A stretch of 64,000 nucleotides of DNA from Symsagittifera roscoffensis. Taxonomy: Eukaryota; Xenacoelomorpha; Acoela; Convolutidae. The DNA lies in the NCBI RefSeq assembly GCF_963678635.1, contig NC_087063.1:80087574-80151573 (forward strand), read 5' to 3'. Shown in pieces: positions 42,576 through 54,796 of the stretch. A program made the position numbers and the translations under genes. The notes beneath the pieces are model-generated. The model was not told the DNA's origin, made no database searches, and worked only from the letters and a program-made list of their open reading frames with translations. Position 1 is the first letter of the stretch. Every line of letters begins with the position of its first letter.

Positions 42576-44249
42576 ATGGCTGAATCGAATTGTATGACGT
42601 GTGAACAAACTCTTCCGAACATAAAACTGTATCGTTGCCAGACTTGTACAGAAAAACAAGACGAAGCTTCTAACCTCGAATTTCTCTGTGAAGGGTGCTT
42701 ATTTCCTCACATTCGAAAAGAACATTTGGTACTAGATTCAAAAGGAGACGAACCACTGATTTGTTCCAAACACAATATGATATGCTTAGAGTTTTGCAAA
42801 GATTGTGATACTCCGTTTTGTTGCAAATGTTTTGGAAATCACGTCAACCACGAAGTTCAATGCTTGGACACAAAACTTTCGGATATCAAAAAAAAGATGT
42901 TCGAATTACTAACAGATTTAGAGATGAAGGAGAAGCCTCTGAGAAGTAAACAGAAAGCTTTATCGGAAACTGTCTGCAAGAATGACGCAGATGCAAAATT
43001 GGTGTGCGATTTTATTCGAAGTGAGTGTAAAAAATTGGAAGAAGGTCTTGTGATGGATGTGGAAAAGCATGCAAAGGTGAAAGTTGAGCATGAAAAAACT
43101 GTTTTCAAATCGTGTGAAGAAATATGTAACATGCAGGCGTGCATACGGAATGCGCTGAGTCAATCGAATCCGAAACTTATCCAAAATTACCCATCTGCTT
43201 ACAACAAGATCAAAATGTACGAGCTTGATTATAATAACACTATGCTGGTTGAAGAGCAAGCTATTTCTTTTCCTCTACAAGAGATGTTAAGTCTGAAATT
43301 TGAGGAGCTAAGAAAAAGCGTGAAAAATGTGATGAGAACTGTTCAAAAAAATGAAACAGATGATATTGTTGTGGCAATGAACGGTTTTGTTTATCGTGTT
43401 TGCAGTACTGATTCTGGTGAAATTGAAGTTTCTAGTTTCATGGCAAGCGAGCAATCTAAACGCGTAAAAGGGCAAAAAAATTCTGTCCACTTTAAAACTC
43501 ACCGCACATTTAAGACGAGCCAAAATGGTACTTTGACTAACATTTTTCCGATAGAAGACAATTTGGTTGTACTCTTCAGTGACGAAACAGCAAAACTTTT
43601 CTGTAGTGATTCTTCTCTGGTAAGCCCTGTTAGATACCCAGATTGCAAACATTTTCTATGGCCATACTCGAATGATGAGCTGGAGACTATAATAGACTGG
43701 TGCTTTTGGAATCCTCAAAAAAATCGAGTTTGCTTTTCGCACGAAGAAGACTTGGGTTTCAACTGCACAGAGATGCCAAAAGTTCGTATGAGCAGTAGTT
43801 GCTGGTATATTTTGTGCTTCATTGAGGAGACTGAAAAACGGGTTGTTCACGTGGACTTGGATGAAGACTCAATAATCGAAATCGGACAAGAAGTGCACAA
43901 GTTGCCTTCCATTGATTCTATTTCGTGTCCTGGTTTCAATGAGATTATGTTTTGGTCAGTTTTCTCGAAATCGTTATCTATGTTACGGAGGGAGCAGGGC
44001 GAAACCGTGTTTTATCTGCTCCGCCAAGTTTCTTGGCATAATGAATTGGATTTATTTAAATGCTCATGGTCACTCCCAGTGGAAGGTAAACGCAAGATCG
44101 AATACTCTTTTTTGCCCGCAATTAAAGAACTGAATGGAGAAAATAAACTAACCGAGCAGAAGTATGTTTTTGCTGCCTGGGATCAATATAGACCGGGTCT
44201 TCAAAAACTGATTGATGAAACGACTCAGCCTCCTAATACTAAACCTTAA
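42576..44249 (+). CDS. Double B-box zinc-finger protein without RING (TRIM-like), single coding exon
   Basis: The protein has 557 residues from ATG 42576 (aaaATGg context). Residues 6–53 form a B-box1-like cysteine-rich region (CMTC...CQTC...CEGC...H...H). Residues 63–97 form a B-box2 (CSKHNMICLEFCKDCDTPFCCKC...H..H). A coiled-coil-like helical region (about 100–200) follows. The C-terminal about 290 residues are beta-rich and Cys/Trp-containing and may form a propeller-like fold, but no NHL or SPRY signature is clear. There is no RING finger upstream, so E3 ligase activity is not indicated. TRIM-type B-box proteins scaffold signalling or innate responses. The open frame carries a 3' splice-like 'aattgttttcag' 10 bp before the ATG, suggesting a 5' UTR intron or a trans-splice site. 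Confidence 0.85.
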   Translation: MAESNCMTCEQTLPNIKLYRCQTCTEKQDEASNLEFLCEGCLFPHIRKEHLVLDSKGDEPLICSKHNMICLEFCKDCDTPFCCKCFGNHVNHEVQCLDTKLSDIKKKMFELLTDLEMKEKPLRSKQKALSETVCKNDADAKLVCDFIRSECKKLEEGLVMDVEKHAKVKVEHEKTVFKSCEEICNMQACIRNALSQSNPKLIQNYPSAYNKIKMYELDYNNTMLVEEQAISFPLQEMLSLKFEELRKSVKNVMRTVQKNETDDIVVAMNGFVYRVCSTDSGEIEVSSFMASEQSKRVKGQKNSVHFKTHRTFKTSQNGTLTNIFPIEDNLVVLFSDETAKLFCSDSSLVSPVRYPDCKHFLWPYSNDELETIIDWCFWNPQKNRVCFSHEEDLGFNCTEMPKVRMSSSCWYILCFIEETEKRVVHVDLDEDSIIEIGQEVHKLPSIDSISCPGFNEIMFWSVFSKSLSMLRREQGETVFYLLRQVSWHNELDLFKCSWSLPVEGKRKIEYSFLPAIKELNGENKLTEQKYVFAAWDQYRPGLQKLIDETTQPPNTKP

Positions 44250-46210
44250 AATATGGTTCTGCTCTGAGCTCACGCTGCTATAGTGATATGAGTTGCTTTT
44301 TTTTACGTACAAAAATTCTATATATGGTTGATGTACTTAAATTCAAGCTTTCAGATGACATTTTTATCAGTTGTATCAGTTTCGATGCCCAGTGAATTAT
44401 GCACAAAGGGACTAAATTTCTGAGCTCAAAATCTTTTATTTAAATTAAAAGAGTGAGCTTCTACGTTTTGAACTAAGTGAAATCATCATTTGAACTGTGA
44501 TTACAGAATTGTAGCAAAAGAAAAAATCCTTGTTGTCCTTCTTTCACAAATGTTTCGATCGCTTCTGTTTGAAGTGTGTCAAACGTCAAACGTGTTTTCG
44601 TGATTTCAGTTTCTAATGAGGAAAACATTGATCGCGGTTGGAATTTAAATACTTCCAATTTTTCGGAGAATAGGAAATATGAAACTTTTTCTTCTCTAGT
44701 ATAACCCATATCAAGTGTTTTTGTATCGCAAATGGCGCAATGCTGCGTGTAGCCTCTGTTTACAATGTTGAAAATTACTTTAAAAGTCCGTGCTGCGGTA
44801 GCTACGACTTTTCAAAAAGCTTCTGAAATTAATGAACGCCTTTTTCTAATTTTCCTGGAGTTACACGTAATTGCGATTGAAGAGTTTTAGCTGAAACTTG
44901 TTTTTTTTTGGTTTATTGAACAGTCTCTGCTCAAAAAATGTATGCTTCTCATTTTGCTAGCCAGTCATAAAAAGACATGTGCAAGAATATCTTTAGAATC
45001 CTTGAGCGGGAAATATTGTTAGAATCCTTGACAAAAGGCTATCCTATGTCGTGAGAGTCTTTGAACAGAGGTCGGTCATGGTCAAACACTTGAGCATTCG
45101 TGATATAGAGGTTTATAGATGGGACTTGAAATGCCGAGAATAATTTATCTGAGATGCAATAAGTTTGTTCGAGTTTTTTGGTGTCCATTTTTTTTGGACT
45201 GCTGTATTTTCGTGTTTTTTTTATATCTGTTAAATTAAGTCAAATGTCAATTCGGAAGTTTCAGGGCAGTCATTTTTTGCGCATGGTTCGCATTTTTTCT
45301 TTTGTAAACCTATTCATTTTTTGGCTTCTTGCTATAACTTGTTAAGGTTTGTTGGTTTTTGCGGCTCATTTTCAACCTTTTGTCTGACCACCAGAACTTC
45401 TAAGTTTTCGATTTTTGCCTCAGTATAACCCGTTTTAGTTATTCAAATTTATTAACAATACAGCTCAACATTTTGATTTTACGTTTTGTTCTTGTAAAGA
45501 TGTCAAAAATGAATATAACCTAAAAATTTTGCGACTTTATGGTTCCCGTTTCTTCTTTTTTGGATATTTTCCGGTTGGTTTTTTTCCTAATTGAGAGGTT
45601 TTAATTCTCAGTCAAGTGGACGATAAGTTTTTAATTTGAATTTTTTTTTGTTTTATCTCAATTTGTGGCTTCATTGTTTCGTCCGAAAGTCTGTCGGTTG
45701 ATTTTGCTTTTTCAATTCTTCCTTTCTGCTGAGAAGTTAACTGTAATTTATGACGAATGCAGATTGATTTTTCAAAAAAAATCTATATCTTTTTCAGCTG
45801 GCGTTTCACTTGGCACATTTTTATGAAGTCCCTATGTTAAAACGCCAATTTATATTGTTACATTGAAAATGTTTTCTGAAGTCAACGTTTTCAAATATTG
45901 TTTACGTTTGCTGAAGTACTTCCTTTTCCATGTGAACAACTGAACGAAAATTTCCAAGGTAATTCACCCAGACATGCAACGTCTACCGTTTTTAGCACAC
46001 ATCTGCTTGAGCGCGTATGCTTTAACTCATGTAACTTCATGCAAAGTTTATGCTAAGTTTTTCGTTTATGCAGTGTTTCTCGTTTTTCGTTTTTAAAATA
46101 GCCAGAAAAGCAGCCCCATGTTGGCGTACTGACAGATTGTTCCATGGGTTGCGAATCTGGTTTGCGAATCAGATTTATCAAACAACGCTTCACAAAATTA
46201 GATTCATTAT
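44250..46210. other. Intergenic T-rich DNA downstream of the B-box gene
   Basis: No gene is recognised. The + strand is visibly richer in T than A. A 78-codon minus-strand frame at 44473–44709 has no recognisable family. No polyadenylation signal close to the stop of the B-box gene was evident. Confidence 0.55.
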
Positions 46211-46510
46211 AATTTCACAAACGTTGAAATTTTCGACACTAGGGTGGGCTGATTGAAGTTTTTCTAGAGGTTTCAGATGTGGCCTTCAATCACGACTGCG
46301 TGAATGTTTTTAGTTTGTGAGATATTTCGTTTTTTTGTTTTAAAAAAACTTAGATTGAAAAAATAATCACTTAGTTTTTAAACATATGGTGTTATGTTAT
46401 CAGGCCATTCCCGGAGATCGCAACTATGGCCTCTAATCGTGGCTGCTCAAAATTTTTTGGTATCCGAGCTGTAACGATTTTAATGCTTTTCGAAAACTTC
46501 CATTGATTTT
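46211..46510. repeat. Two degenerate units of a dispersed about 125–165-bp repeat family
   Basis: 'cgttgaaattttcgacactagggtgggctg...' and, further on, '...gcaactatggcctctaatcgtggctgctcaaa' with 'tatccgag' match the unit structure at 54797–55370 (tgaaatt–tcaacactatagtggggcgctgtca–gttgcaaat–tgactgctcaaat–tttcgagat). The units are highly diverged. Confidence 0.55.
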
Positions 46511-49440
46511 TTAAAAATAAAGTTCCATTTGATTTACATTAATGCAGTATCAAATTCTCTATCAAATTTTTGATGGCAGAAAATATTATACGTACGGGAC
46601 CAATGAAAATGGTAAGCTAAGGTGAATAACTCAAACAAGAATATACTATTGATTACAAAAAATAAACTATTCAATTGTCACGTTCGACAATCTGTTTGAA
46701 GCACTGTAGATGCGAATCACACGCAAGGTTACTTTATGCAGTTAGATTTGCAAAGTAAGGTTTTCTGTAGGATTTAAAATATATTTTTACTCTTCATTTT
46801 GGTTTTTTTGGGATTTCAAAGTTTGAAGTGCTTCAATTTTGTTGTTGCTTAATCGCTTGTTTGGTGACGAATTGAATAGTTTTTCTACTAGAGTTTTCGC
46901 TCAAGTTTAGCATACTCCGAGTTTTATGTTAGATTTGGAACCGTTTTTGTTTTTACACTTCAAATTTCTGATGAAATGTTTGGCTCAGATATTTTTTGAG
47001 CATGACTTCATTGTAAATTGCCATTTCATTCAGTTATTTCAATCGCAGCAAATCAACTCTTAATTTGTTTATTGCCTTTTTCTGCTTTTCTATTTGTTTT
47101 TATTGTTCAAGTTTTTTTTGGCTTACATGGTTTCAGCTGATGTTATATCCGTGTACTTGCTTCATAATGCGTTTTGGAAAGGTCAATTTTCAATATTTTC
47201 AGCGCTCAAATTTTTTTCGACTTAACGGACAACCCAATCACTTTATGCTAAGTTGATTTTCTTTTCAGTATTTATTTAACAATGGTAATTGTGTTTCTCT
47301 GCCTCCTTCCTCAAGTTGAACCGCAATCCAAACAAAAGTAAAAAAATTTATTCGATTTTTTTTTAAATTTGTTTTTGATTCAGTGGTTTTTGTCCTACTT
47401 TTTTCGGCTAGCTGCCTTGCTATTTTTGTTTTTTGTTGAAAGTGGCGCGAAGATCCTCTTCGCCTCAGTGGATTTCTGAGTTTTTTCTTAAATCATAAAT
47501 AATTTTATTATGGCAGTGATGTGAGTTCCTTCTTCTCCACAAGTTTTAAATCTCTAATGTTCATGGCAATGACAAGTCGCTGTACTAGCGAAGAAATTAC
47601 GTTGATACGATAGTCTAATTAGCAAAACAAAATGAGTATTTGAAGCTGATTTTTTTTTGTTTCCGCGATGATAACTGACCGAGTAATTAATAATCCACAA
47701 AAAAACTTGAATGATTTTTAGGGTCCGAATTGGATATTAGTTTTTTGAACTTTCCCTAATTGGGTTAGTTTTTTTAAAAAAGGAGGGGTCAACCTTAAAT
47801 TTTTTCTTGCAAATCAAAGAGATGAATTTTTTCTTAAAATTCAAAAACATTTAAACACACTTCGATTTCCTTGTTCAAGGATGTTTTTCAACTTTCTGCT
47901 CATGGGTTTTTGAGTTTCCTTAGTGCATGGATTTTTTTTCCGATTTTCTGTTAACTATTTTCTTTGGCTGCACTTGCGATATCAAATGTCTTGCAATAGG
48001 GGAGCAGAAATTTTCCTTAAAAATTGTACAAATTTTGTAATAAATTGAGTGTTGTTTGTCATGCAATCGCTCACTGTATTACATCTGCCCAATTAGAAGT
48101 TATGGTGAAGCACCGAGGCGGAAGTGGTTCGGTTATCTAGTTTCATCCACATCTCTACCTTCTCTACACACTTTGCCGATTGTTATTTTTTCTACTTGTT
48201 TTAATTTAGAATATCGAGCTGTTTGCCTTTGCTATCGGCAAAGTTTTTAAGCTAATTCACTGGCACTATTAGGATAAAAAGATGTCGTTAAAACTTCTGC
48301 AATTAGATTTTTTGTCCGCAGAATTCGTTAGTTCGCTTTATTCGCATGTCATATTCCTGCTTGATTTTTTTTTGCGCGTTTACCATAGAGGTCACGCGCA
48401 TGAGAAGGCAAAGGTCGTATTTCAGTCCGGTCAGAAACCTACTTTTTTGGAAATGGAAAATTTATCAGTTGAAAATTTCAGTCAACGATCTTAAAATCGA
48501 GTCTGCTTATTTTATGTCCGATTAAATTCCACAGCATGGATTTTTCTTCTATATGAAATTGTAATTACGGGTAAATGAGTTCCAATAACTTTTGCCCGAA
48601 GTCTTTTGAAAAGTCTTGAGAATTATCTGTAAAAATATCGTTTGAAATTTTTGTTTCTTGCTTTTCGTTTAAAATTTAGCCCCAGAAGTCAATGATTAGA
48701 CCAAAATGTCTTGAACTCTTTGAATTTATGTTTTTTTTTCTGATTACAGAGTTTTGACAAAAGATCTCATTTTTTTCCTGGCACAAATGTTTCCATGGTT
48801 TGTTTTTTACCTTGCGATAAGTAAGTGTTTTGCAACTGGGTACTAGACTTTTTTTCGTTAATAACTTTGGTCACGATGTACATTACGAAGCAAGTTCGAA
48901 ATGATAAATTTACACAAAAGCATCTTGTGTTTTGCCTACGTAGGTCTATAGCTTGCTATTTTTTTGAATGATTTTTTTTACTAAAAACGATTCGGCTGTT
49001 TTTCAGCTTATTAAGTGTCGGCTTTAACTCTGGTGGCTTATTTATTCAATGTTTTTTTTTTGTTTCCCGTGAATTTTTGATATTGATTCAACTCTGACAA
49101 GATATGTTTAAAATTTTCAACTCACTTCATCGATCTTCTTTGAAAAAGGTTAGAAAAAATTGGACAATTTTTTTCCGATTTTATTGAATTTTCACTAAAA
49201 CTTTGTTCGGATATTTTTCTCGATACCTCTTTAGTGGCCTGCTGTTCTTATAATTTTTTTGGCGAAGGATACTGAAGTCCTGAGTTTATTTGCAGTTTTC
49301 TTGGTATAATTTTCAATCAGTTTTTTTTTTGGTGGTTTCTAGCCTGTATCATTTTGGAGAACGATAATTTTTCTAAGGAAGTGACTCGTTTTTATGAGGC
49401 CTTTAGTGCTATCAGATCACTAATTAACTTTTCATTTTTC
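46511..49440. other. Intergenic T-rich DNA
   Basis: No gene, RNA or clear element is recognised. Short frames (for example 47065–47256, 48056–48250) are hydrophobic low-complexity translations of T-rich DNA. Confidence 0.6.
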
Positions 49441-51318
49441 GCGCATAATTTTCAAGTTACTTAGTTCAAAATAACAATTTTTTTTCGCTGTTTGTTTCTA
49501 GTACACTTTATGTTTTCCTCATGTTGTGTGTAGTATTTTTTTCCTTCGTTGCAATCCAATTGTAAGCAAGTTAGTGCAATTTAGATGTGTTGTTTTAATA
49601 TCTATCAAAACTTTTTGAAAGCGAAAAAAAATTAATTAGACTACAGTTTTTTGCCAGCATTTTTCTTTTTGATATATATATTTTTTCATCTTAGTTTGTT
49701 TGCACTTAGTTCAGATCAACTTTTCGTCTTGATTTCTAGTGATGTCTTGGATATTTGGTTGCTATTCGACTCAAATTCATGGCACATCGAATTGTTGACA
49801 AAAAATTCAAAGTTTCTCAACTTTTTATGCTTTCAAAAATCCCACGTTTGGTTTTTTGCCCATTTATCCCTATTTTGTCTGCATGGTTACCGCTTGGTAA
49901 TTTTTCATGCTATTTTAATGGTCGCGGTTGTTTTTTGTCATCGGTTTTCATCAAAATGAGTTTCAGTTTGAGACAAACATGAAATTTCGGGTGTTTTTTG
50001 GCGTGTTTCAGTTTTTTTTATGATTCGGTGGCTTTCTGTATCGCAAAAGGTGCGAAACTCAGCTAAAAACTTCGCCTCTATGTTGAAGCTCAACTTCACT
50101 TTTGATTTTGTTGTTGATTTTGTAAAAGAGTGTTAATGATTTCAGAGTATACTAAAGAATTGGCTTAGTGAGGTTTTTGTTGAACTAATAAAACGTTTTG
50201 AAATTTTATCTTTTCTGCCAAAATTACACATAGGTTTTGTTTTGTATTACAAAACGTACGAAATACACTTAAAATTGCTTTTACGAATCCGCGCTGCGTT
50301 TTTTGAATTTTCATAAAGCAGAAAACTTCATAAAGTTTTTTTTTTCTAATAGTCCTTCTTCACCTTATTGAGCTTTAAAGTTTAGATAGAAATTTCTTTT
50401 TATAATGGATAATGTACGGGAGATTTTTTGGCCCAAATTTTTGAAAATTTTTTTCTCATTCTACTACTGGCAGTCAAAAAGCAACTACTGAGACTGTGTG
50501 TTAAGCAAAAGCGTTGCAAAGGGCTATCTTTCATTCACAATCCTTGATCAGAAGTTAATCATAATCGAATAATTGCGCGTTCGAGGCTACCGCAGTGCAA
50601 AACCATTCGTGCTAAAGTGGTAGGGGGTTTTGAGAAACTGATTATGCTTTTTTTCTCAAGAAAGGTTTCAATTTTGATGCTATAATATTGTTTTAGTCTT
50701 TATGATGCTAAAACTGTTGGGATTACTTTAAATTTTTTGAGAACTTGCTCATTTCGGCTGTGACTATAAGCTATGTAACTTTTTGCTTTATGTTTTTACT
50801 GGAATAGACCTATCTGGGGGAAATGAAATTGATCAAATTCAGTAAAAAAAAAGTGAAAATAAAAAATTTATAACCTATTTTTTAAAGTCTAAGGGTTTTG
50901 CTTTGGTTTGGCCCATTTTAATTTTTCAAAGTCTACTATCAACACAGCTTAGTAATTTGTATGCAAGATTTGGTCTTGCATAAATAACAGATTTTTTAAA
51001 GAAATATCAGCAGAGAGTTCCCGCATTTTGTTTATGGCTTAATGGCGATCGTTTAATAAAAGTCGATGATCGTAGTTCAGACTCTTTTATAATAGGTCGT
51101 GATGATTTTTTTTCCAGTTTTTTGTTTCAGGAAAAGTCTATTCAGGCTCAAATGTACTTTTTCGCGGTTGGCTTTTCATTTATTTCTAAATTCAAATCAT
51201 TTCCTTTGTTCAAATGAAGGCAAACCCCACGATCAAACAGCGAAAGTGTAAAGGTCAGGAAAAAACATGATCGACTTCAAAATTGATCAGAAATGGAATT
51301 TATTAATCAGATTTCCCA
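49441..51318 (+). repeat. 1878-bp tandem duplication in non-coding DNA, unit 1
   Basis: The unit starts at 'gcgcataattttcaagttac' and ends at 'gaatttattaatcagatttc...'. It is repeated head-to-tail at 51319–53192 with only scattered substitutions and 1–4-bp indels in T or A runs. There is no coding capacity: short frames here (49651–49959, 49755–49982) are not conserved as proteins. Confidence 0.93.
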
Positions 51319-53192
51319 GCGCATAATTTTCAAGTTACTTAGTTCAAAATAACAATTTTTTTTCGCTGTTTGTTTCTAGTACACTTTGTTTTCCTCATGT
51401 TGTGTGTAGTATTTTTTTCCTTCGTTGCAATCCAATTGTAAGCAAGTTAGTGCAATTTAGATGTGTTGTTTTAATATCTATCAAAACTTTTTGAAAGCGA
51501 AAAAAAATTAAATAGACTACAGTTTTTTGCCAGCATTTTTCTTTTTGATATATATATTTTTTTCATCTTAGTTTGTTTGCACTTAGTTCAGATCAACTTT
51601 TCGTCTTGATTTCTAGTGATGTCCTGGATATTTGGTAGCTATTCGACTCAAATTCATGGCACATCAAATTGCTGACAAAAAATTCAAAGTTTCTCAACTT
51701 TTTATGCTTTCAAAAATCCCACGTTTGGTTTTTTGCCCATTTATCCCTATTTTGTCTGCATGGTTACCGCTTGGTAATTTTTCATGCTATTTTAATGGTC
51801 GCGGTTGTTTTTTGTCGTCGGTTTTCATCAAAATGAGTTTCAGTTTGAGACAAACATGAAATTTCGGGTGTTTTTTGGCGTGTTTCAGTTTTTTATGATT
51901 CGGTGGCTTTCTGTATCGCAAAAGGTGCGAAACTCAGCTAAAAACTTCGCCTCTATGTTGAAGCTCAACTTCACTTTTGATTTTGTTGTTGATTTTGTAA
52001 AAGAGTGTTAATGATTTCAGAGTATACTAAAGAATTGGCTTAGTGAGGTTTTTGTTGAACTAATAAAACGTTTTGAAATTTTATCTTTTCTGCCAAAATT
52101 ACACATAGGTTTTGTTTTGTATTACAAAACGTACGAAATACACTTAAAATTGCTTTTACGAATCCGCGCTGCGTTTTTTGAATTTTCATAAAGCAGAAAA
52201 CTTCATAAAGTTTTTTTTTCTAATAGTCCTTCTTCACCTTATTGAGCTTTAAAGTTTAGATAGAAATTTCTTTTTATAATGGATAATGTACGGGAGATTT
52301 TTTGGCCCAAATTTTTGAAAATTTTTTTCTCATTCTACTACTGGCAGTCAAAAAGCAACTACTGAGACTGTGTGTTAAGCAAAAGCGTTGCAAAGGGCTA
52401 TCTTTCATTCACAATCCTTGATCAGAAGTTAATCATAATCGAATAATTGCGCGTTCGAGGCTACCGCAGTGCAAAACCATTCGTGCTAAAGTGGAAGGGG
52501 ATTTTGAGAAACTGATTATGCTTTTTTTCTCAAGAAAGGTTTCAGTTTTGATGCTATAATATTGTTTTAGTCTTTATGATGCTAAAACTGTTGGGATTAC
52601 TTTAAATTTTTTGAGAACTTGCTCATTTCGGCTGTGACTATAAGCTATGTAACTTTTTGCTTTATGTTTTTACTGGAATAGACCTATCTGGGGGAAATGA
52701 AATTGATCAAATTCAGTAAAAAAAAATGAAAATAAAAAATTTATAACCTATTTTTTAAAGTCTAAGGGTTTTGCTTTGGTTTGGCCCATTTTAATTTTTC
52801 AAAGTCTACTATCAACACAGCTTAGTAATTTGTATGCAAGATTTGTTCTTGCATAAATAACAGATTTTTTAAAGAAATATCAGCAGAGAGTTCCCGCATT
52901 TTGTTTATGGCTTAATGGCGTTCGTTTAATAAAAGTCGATGATCGTAGTTCAGACTCTATTATAATAGGTCGTGATGATTTTTTTCCAGTTTTTTGTTTC
53001 AGGAAAAGTCTATTCAGGCTCAAATGTACTTTTTCGCGGTTGGCTTTTCATTTATTTCTAAGTTCAAATCATTTCCTTTGTTCAAATGAAGGCAAACCCC
53101 ACGATCAAACAGCGAAAGTGTAAAGGTCAGGAAAAAACATGATCGACTTCAAAATTGATCAGAAATGGAATTTATTAATCAGATTTCCCAGC
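51319..53192 (+). repeat. 1878-bp tandem duplication in non-coding DNA, unit 2
   Basis: This is the second copy of 49441–51318, about 1874 bp long. By eye identity is near 99 percent, so the duplication is recent. Its end and the unique DNA after it (about 52990–53400) resemble 62935–63320, so the source sequence belongs to a dispersed family. Confidence 0.93.
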
Positions 53193-53918
53193 ATAGAAAA
53201 ATTTTATTTATTGATCCAGTTTTCTCAAATTGGGTTGAATATTATAAAAAAAATGCCAATCGTAAATTGATCTGAAAATTCAAAAAGCCTTGAAATTTGA
53301 AAAGTTTTCAAAAAAAAGTGTTTTTTTTTTGTTTATTTGCATTCCTTGACTCTTTTCCAACTGTCTGTGGCTGTATTTTTTCGTCTCTTCTACCGTTTGA
53401 TTTTTCTGTGAATATTGTCTTTAAATCATTTGAGTGGTTTCTTCGTAGTTCAGATTGTTCCGATAACCTTAAAGAATGCCAGTAAATGTCAAGTTTGGTA
53501 TCAATGAAACCATTTTCTGCCATTATTCGGATTCTAAAAGTTTTAACTACAAATTTTTATAGCAGTCTGTGACCTCGTCATTTTCTTTACTACAATTTTA
53601 ACCATTGTTACCACTCATTATAGCGTTGTCTCTTTCAATGGAGTCAATCCTAGAAAAAAAGAGGAATTTGGACAAGAAAATTTAGTTTTTTTTTTCGTTG
53701 TTTTTTAAGAAATTTTCTAAGTTTTTAAATGTTTTTTAATTTAGTCTCTTATTTCGGCGTGGTCGGAACATTCTGTGCTACTTGCTACTTGCTCAGTAAT
53801 CATTATTTTTGTCAATTTTATTTATGGTGGCTGCTTAAAGTTTCATGTGAGTCTCAAATCATGAACAATTCTGTTCTGCGGTTTTTTTGGAAAGGATATT
53901 CTGATTAGAAATGAAATA
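53193..53918. other. Intergenic DNA with a dispersed-repeat end
   Basis: 'ttattgatccagttttctcaaa' (about 53208) and 'gactcttttccaactgtctg' (about 53347) have close matches at about 63143 and 63294. No coding sequence is recognised. Confidence 0.55.
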
Positions 53919-54149
53919 CAAGAAACAAATTTGAATAAAATTTATCCAATTTACTGCAAATTGAGAGAGGACAGACAAAGGGCTTCAAAAATGCCCACTA
54001 TGAGTATGCCCTTCAAAAGATAAACGCGTTAATGGTAAACGTGTTTATCTTTTCAAGGGCATACTCATAGTGGGCATTTTTGACGCCCTTTGTCTGTCCT
54101 CTCTAAATTTGCAGTAAATTCAATATATTTTATTCAAATTTGTTTCTTG
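53919..54149. repeat. Long hairpin element, arms about 110 bp
   Basis: The left arm 53919–54031 and right arm 54036–54149 are near-perfect reverse complements (for example 'gcccactatgagtatgccct' and 'agggcatactcatagtgggc'), with a loop of only a few bases at about 54032–54035. The outer ends pair as 'caagaaacaaatttg' and 'caaatttgtttcttg'. This is a MITE/foldback-type element or a recent inverted duplication. Confidence 0.92.
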
Positions 54150-54569
54150 AATTGTATTGAAACGTAATTGATTTTGATTACAGATTTAGAGGAATAAATT
54201 TTTCTTCTTCTTAAATACGAAAAATTATAACCGATTATAGATGTGCTATTTGCATAGCAAACACTAGTTAGCAAGACAAGATTTGGATTCTTGGTCTACC
54301 AAAAGAACCATCTCGTTCTCAGAGCCTTTCTTTATGACGTGCTTAAGTTTTCAACGTAGTCATCAACATTAACCGGTTCGCACCTACATGGTTAGACATT
54401 TTGAGGATTTATGATAAATGTGCGGTTGGTTTTAACTCATTCATTAAAATGATTATGTATAAATGGGATATTACAGATATTATTGAATTGGATCTTGAAT
54501 CTTTAACTCATTCTTTCAAATTTTTCAACTGTTTAAAAATGATTATGGAAAATGGGATATTAGAGAAAG

Positions 54570-54796
54570 TCTAGAAATGAATCATGATTTGGAAGTAGAT
54601 CGTATCGAAGTGGAAGTAATTAGTGTAGAAGTGAATCATGATTTTCAGACACTGCGTTTACACCGTCATATAGCGCGATTTAGCGGTTTTTTTTGCTATT
54701 TTTTTGAAGTAATCACTTTCTCAAATCTTGTTGGCTTTCGAGGTGTGTTTTGTTTTTATTTTTTATTTTCAACAACTCAAATAAAGAACTAATAAA
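54570..54796. repeat. Copy of a promoter-side repeat (GAATCATGATT...GTAATCAC)
   Basis: 'gtgaatcatgatttt', 'cactgcg', 'acaccgtcat' and 'gaagtaatcac' occur here in order and again at about 55698–55790, with a partial copy at about 55612–55690. All three lie upstream of the NIDO–AMOP–VWD gene. Confidence 0.7.

Noticed and set aside
44473-44709. 78-codon minus-strand frame after the B-box gene
   Set aside because: Plausible amino-acid composition but no recognised family, no start context and no second copy. Not enough to call a gene.
49651-49982. Hydrophobic frames repeated in both units of the 1878-bp duplication
   Set aside because: They are repeated only because the DNA is duplicated. They are T-rich translations, with one of the two frames not kept in unit 2.
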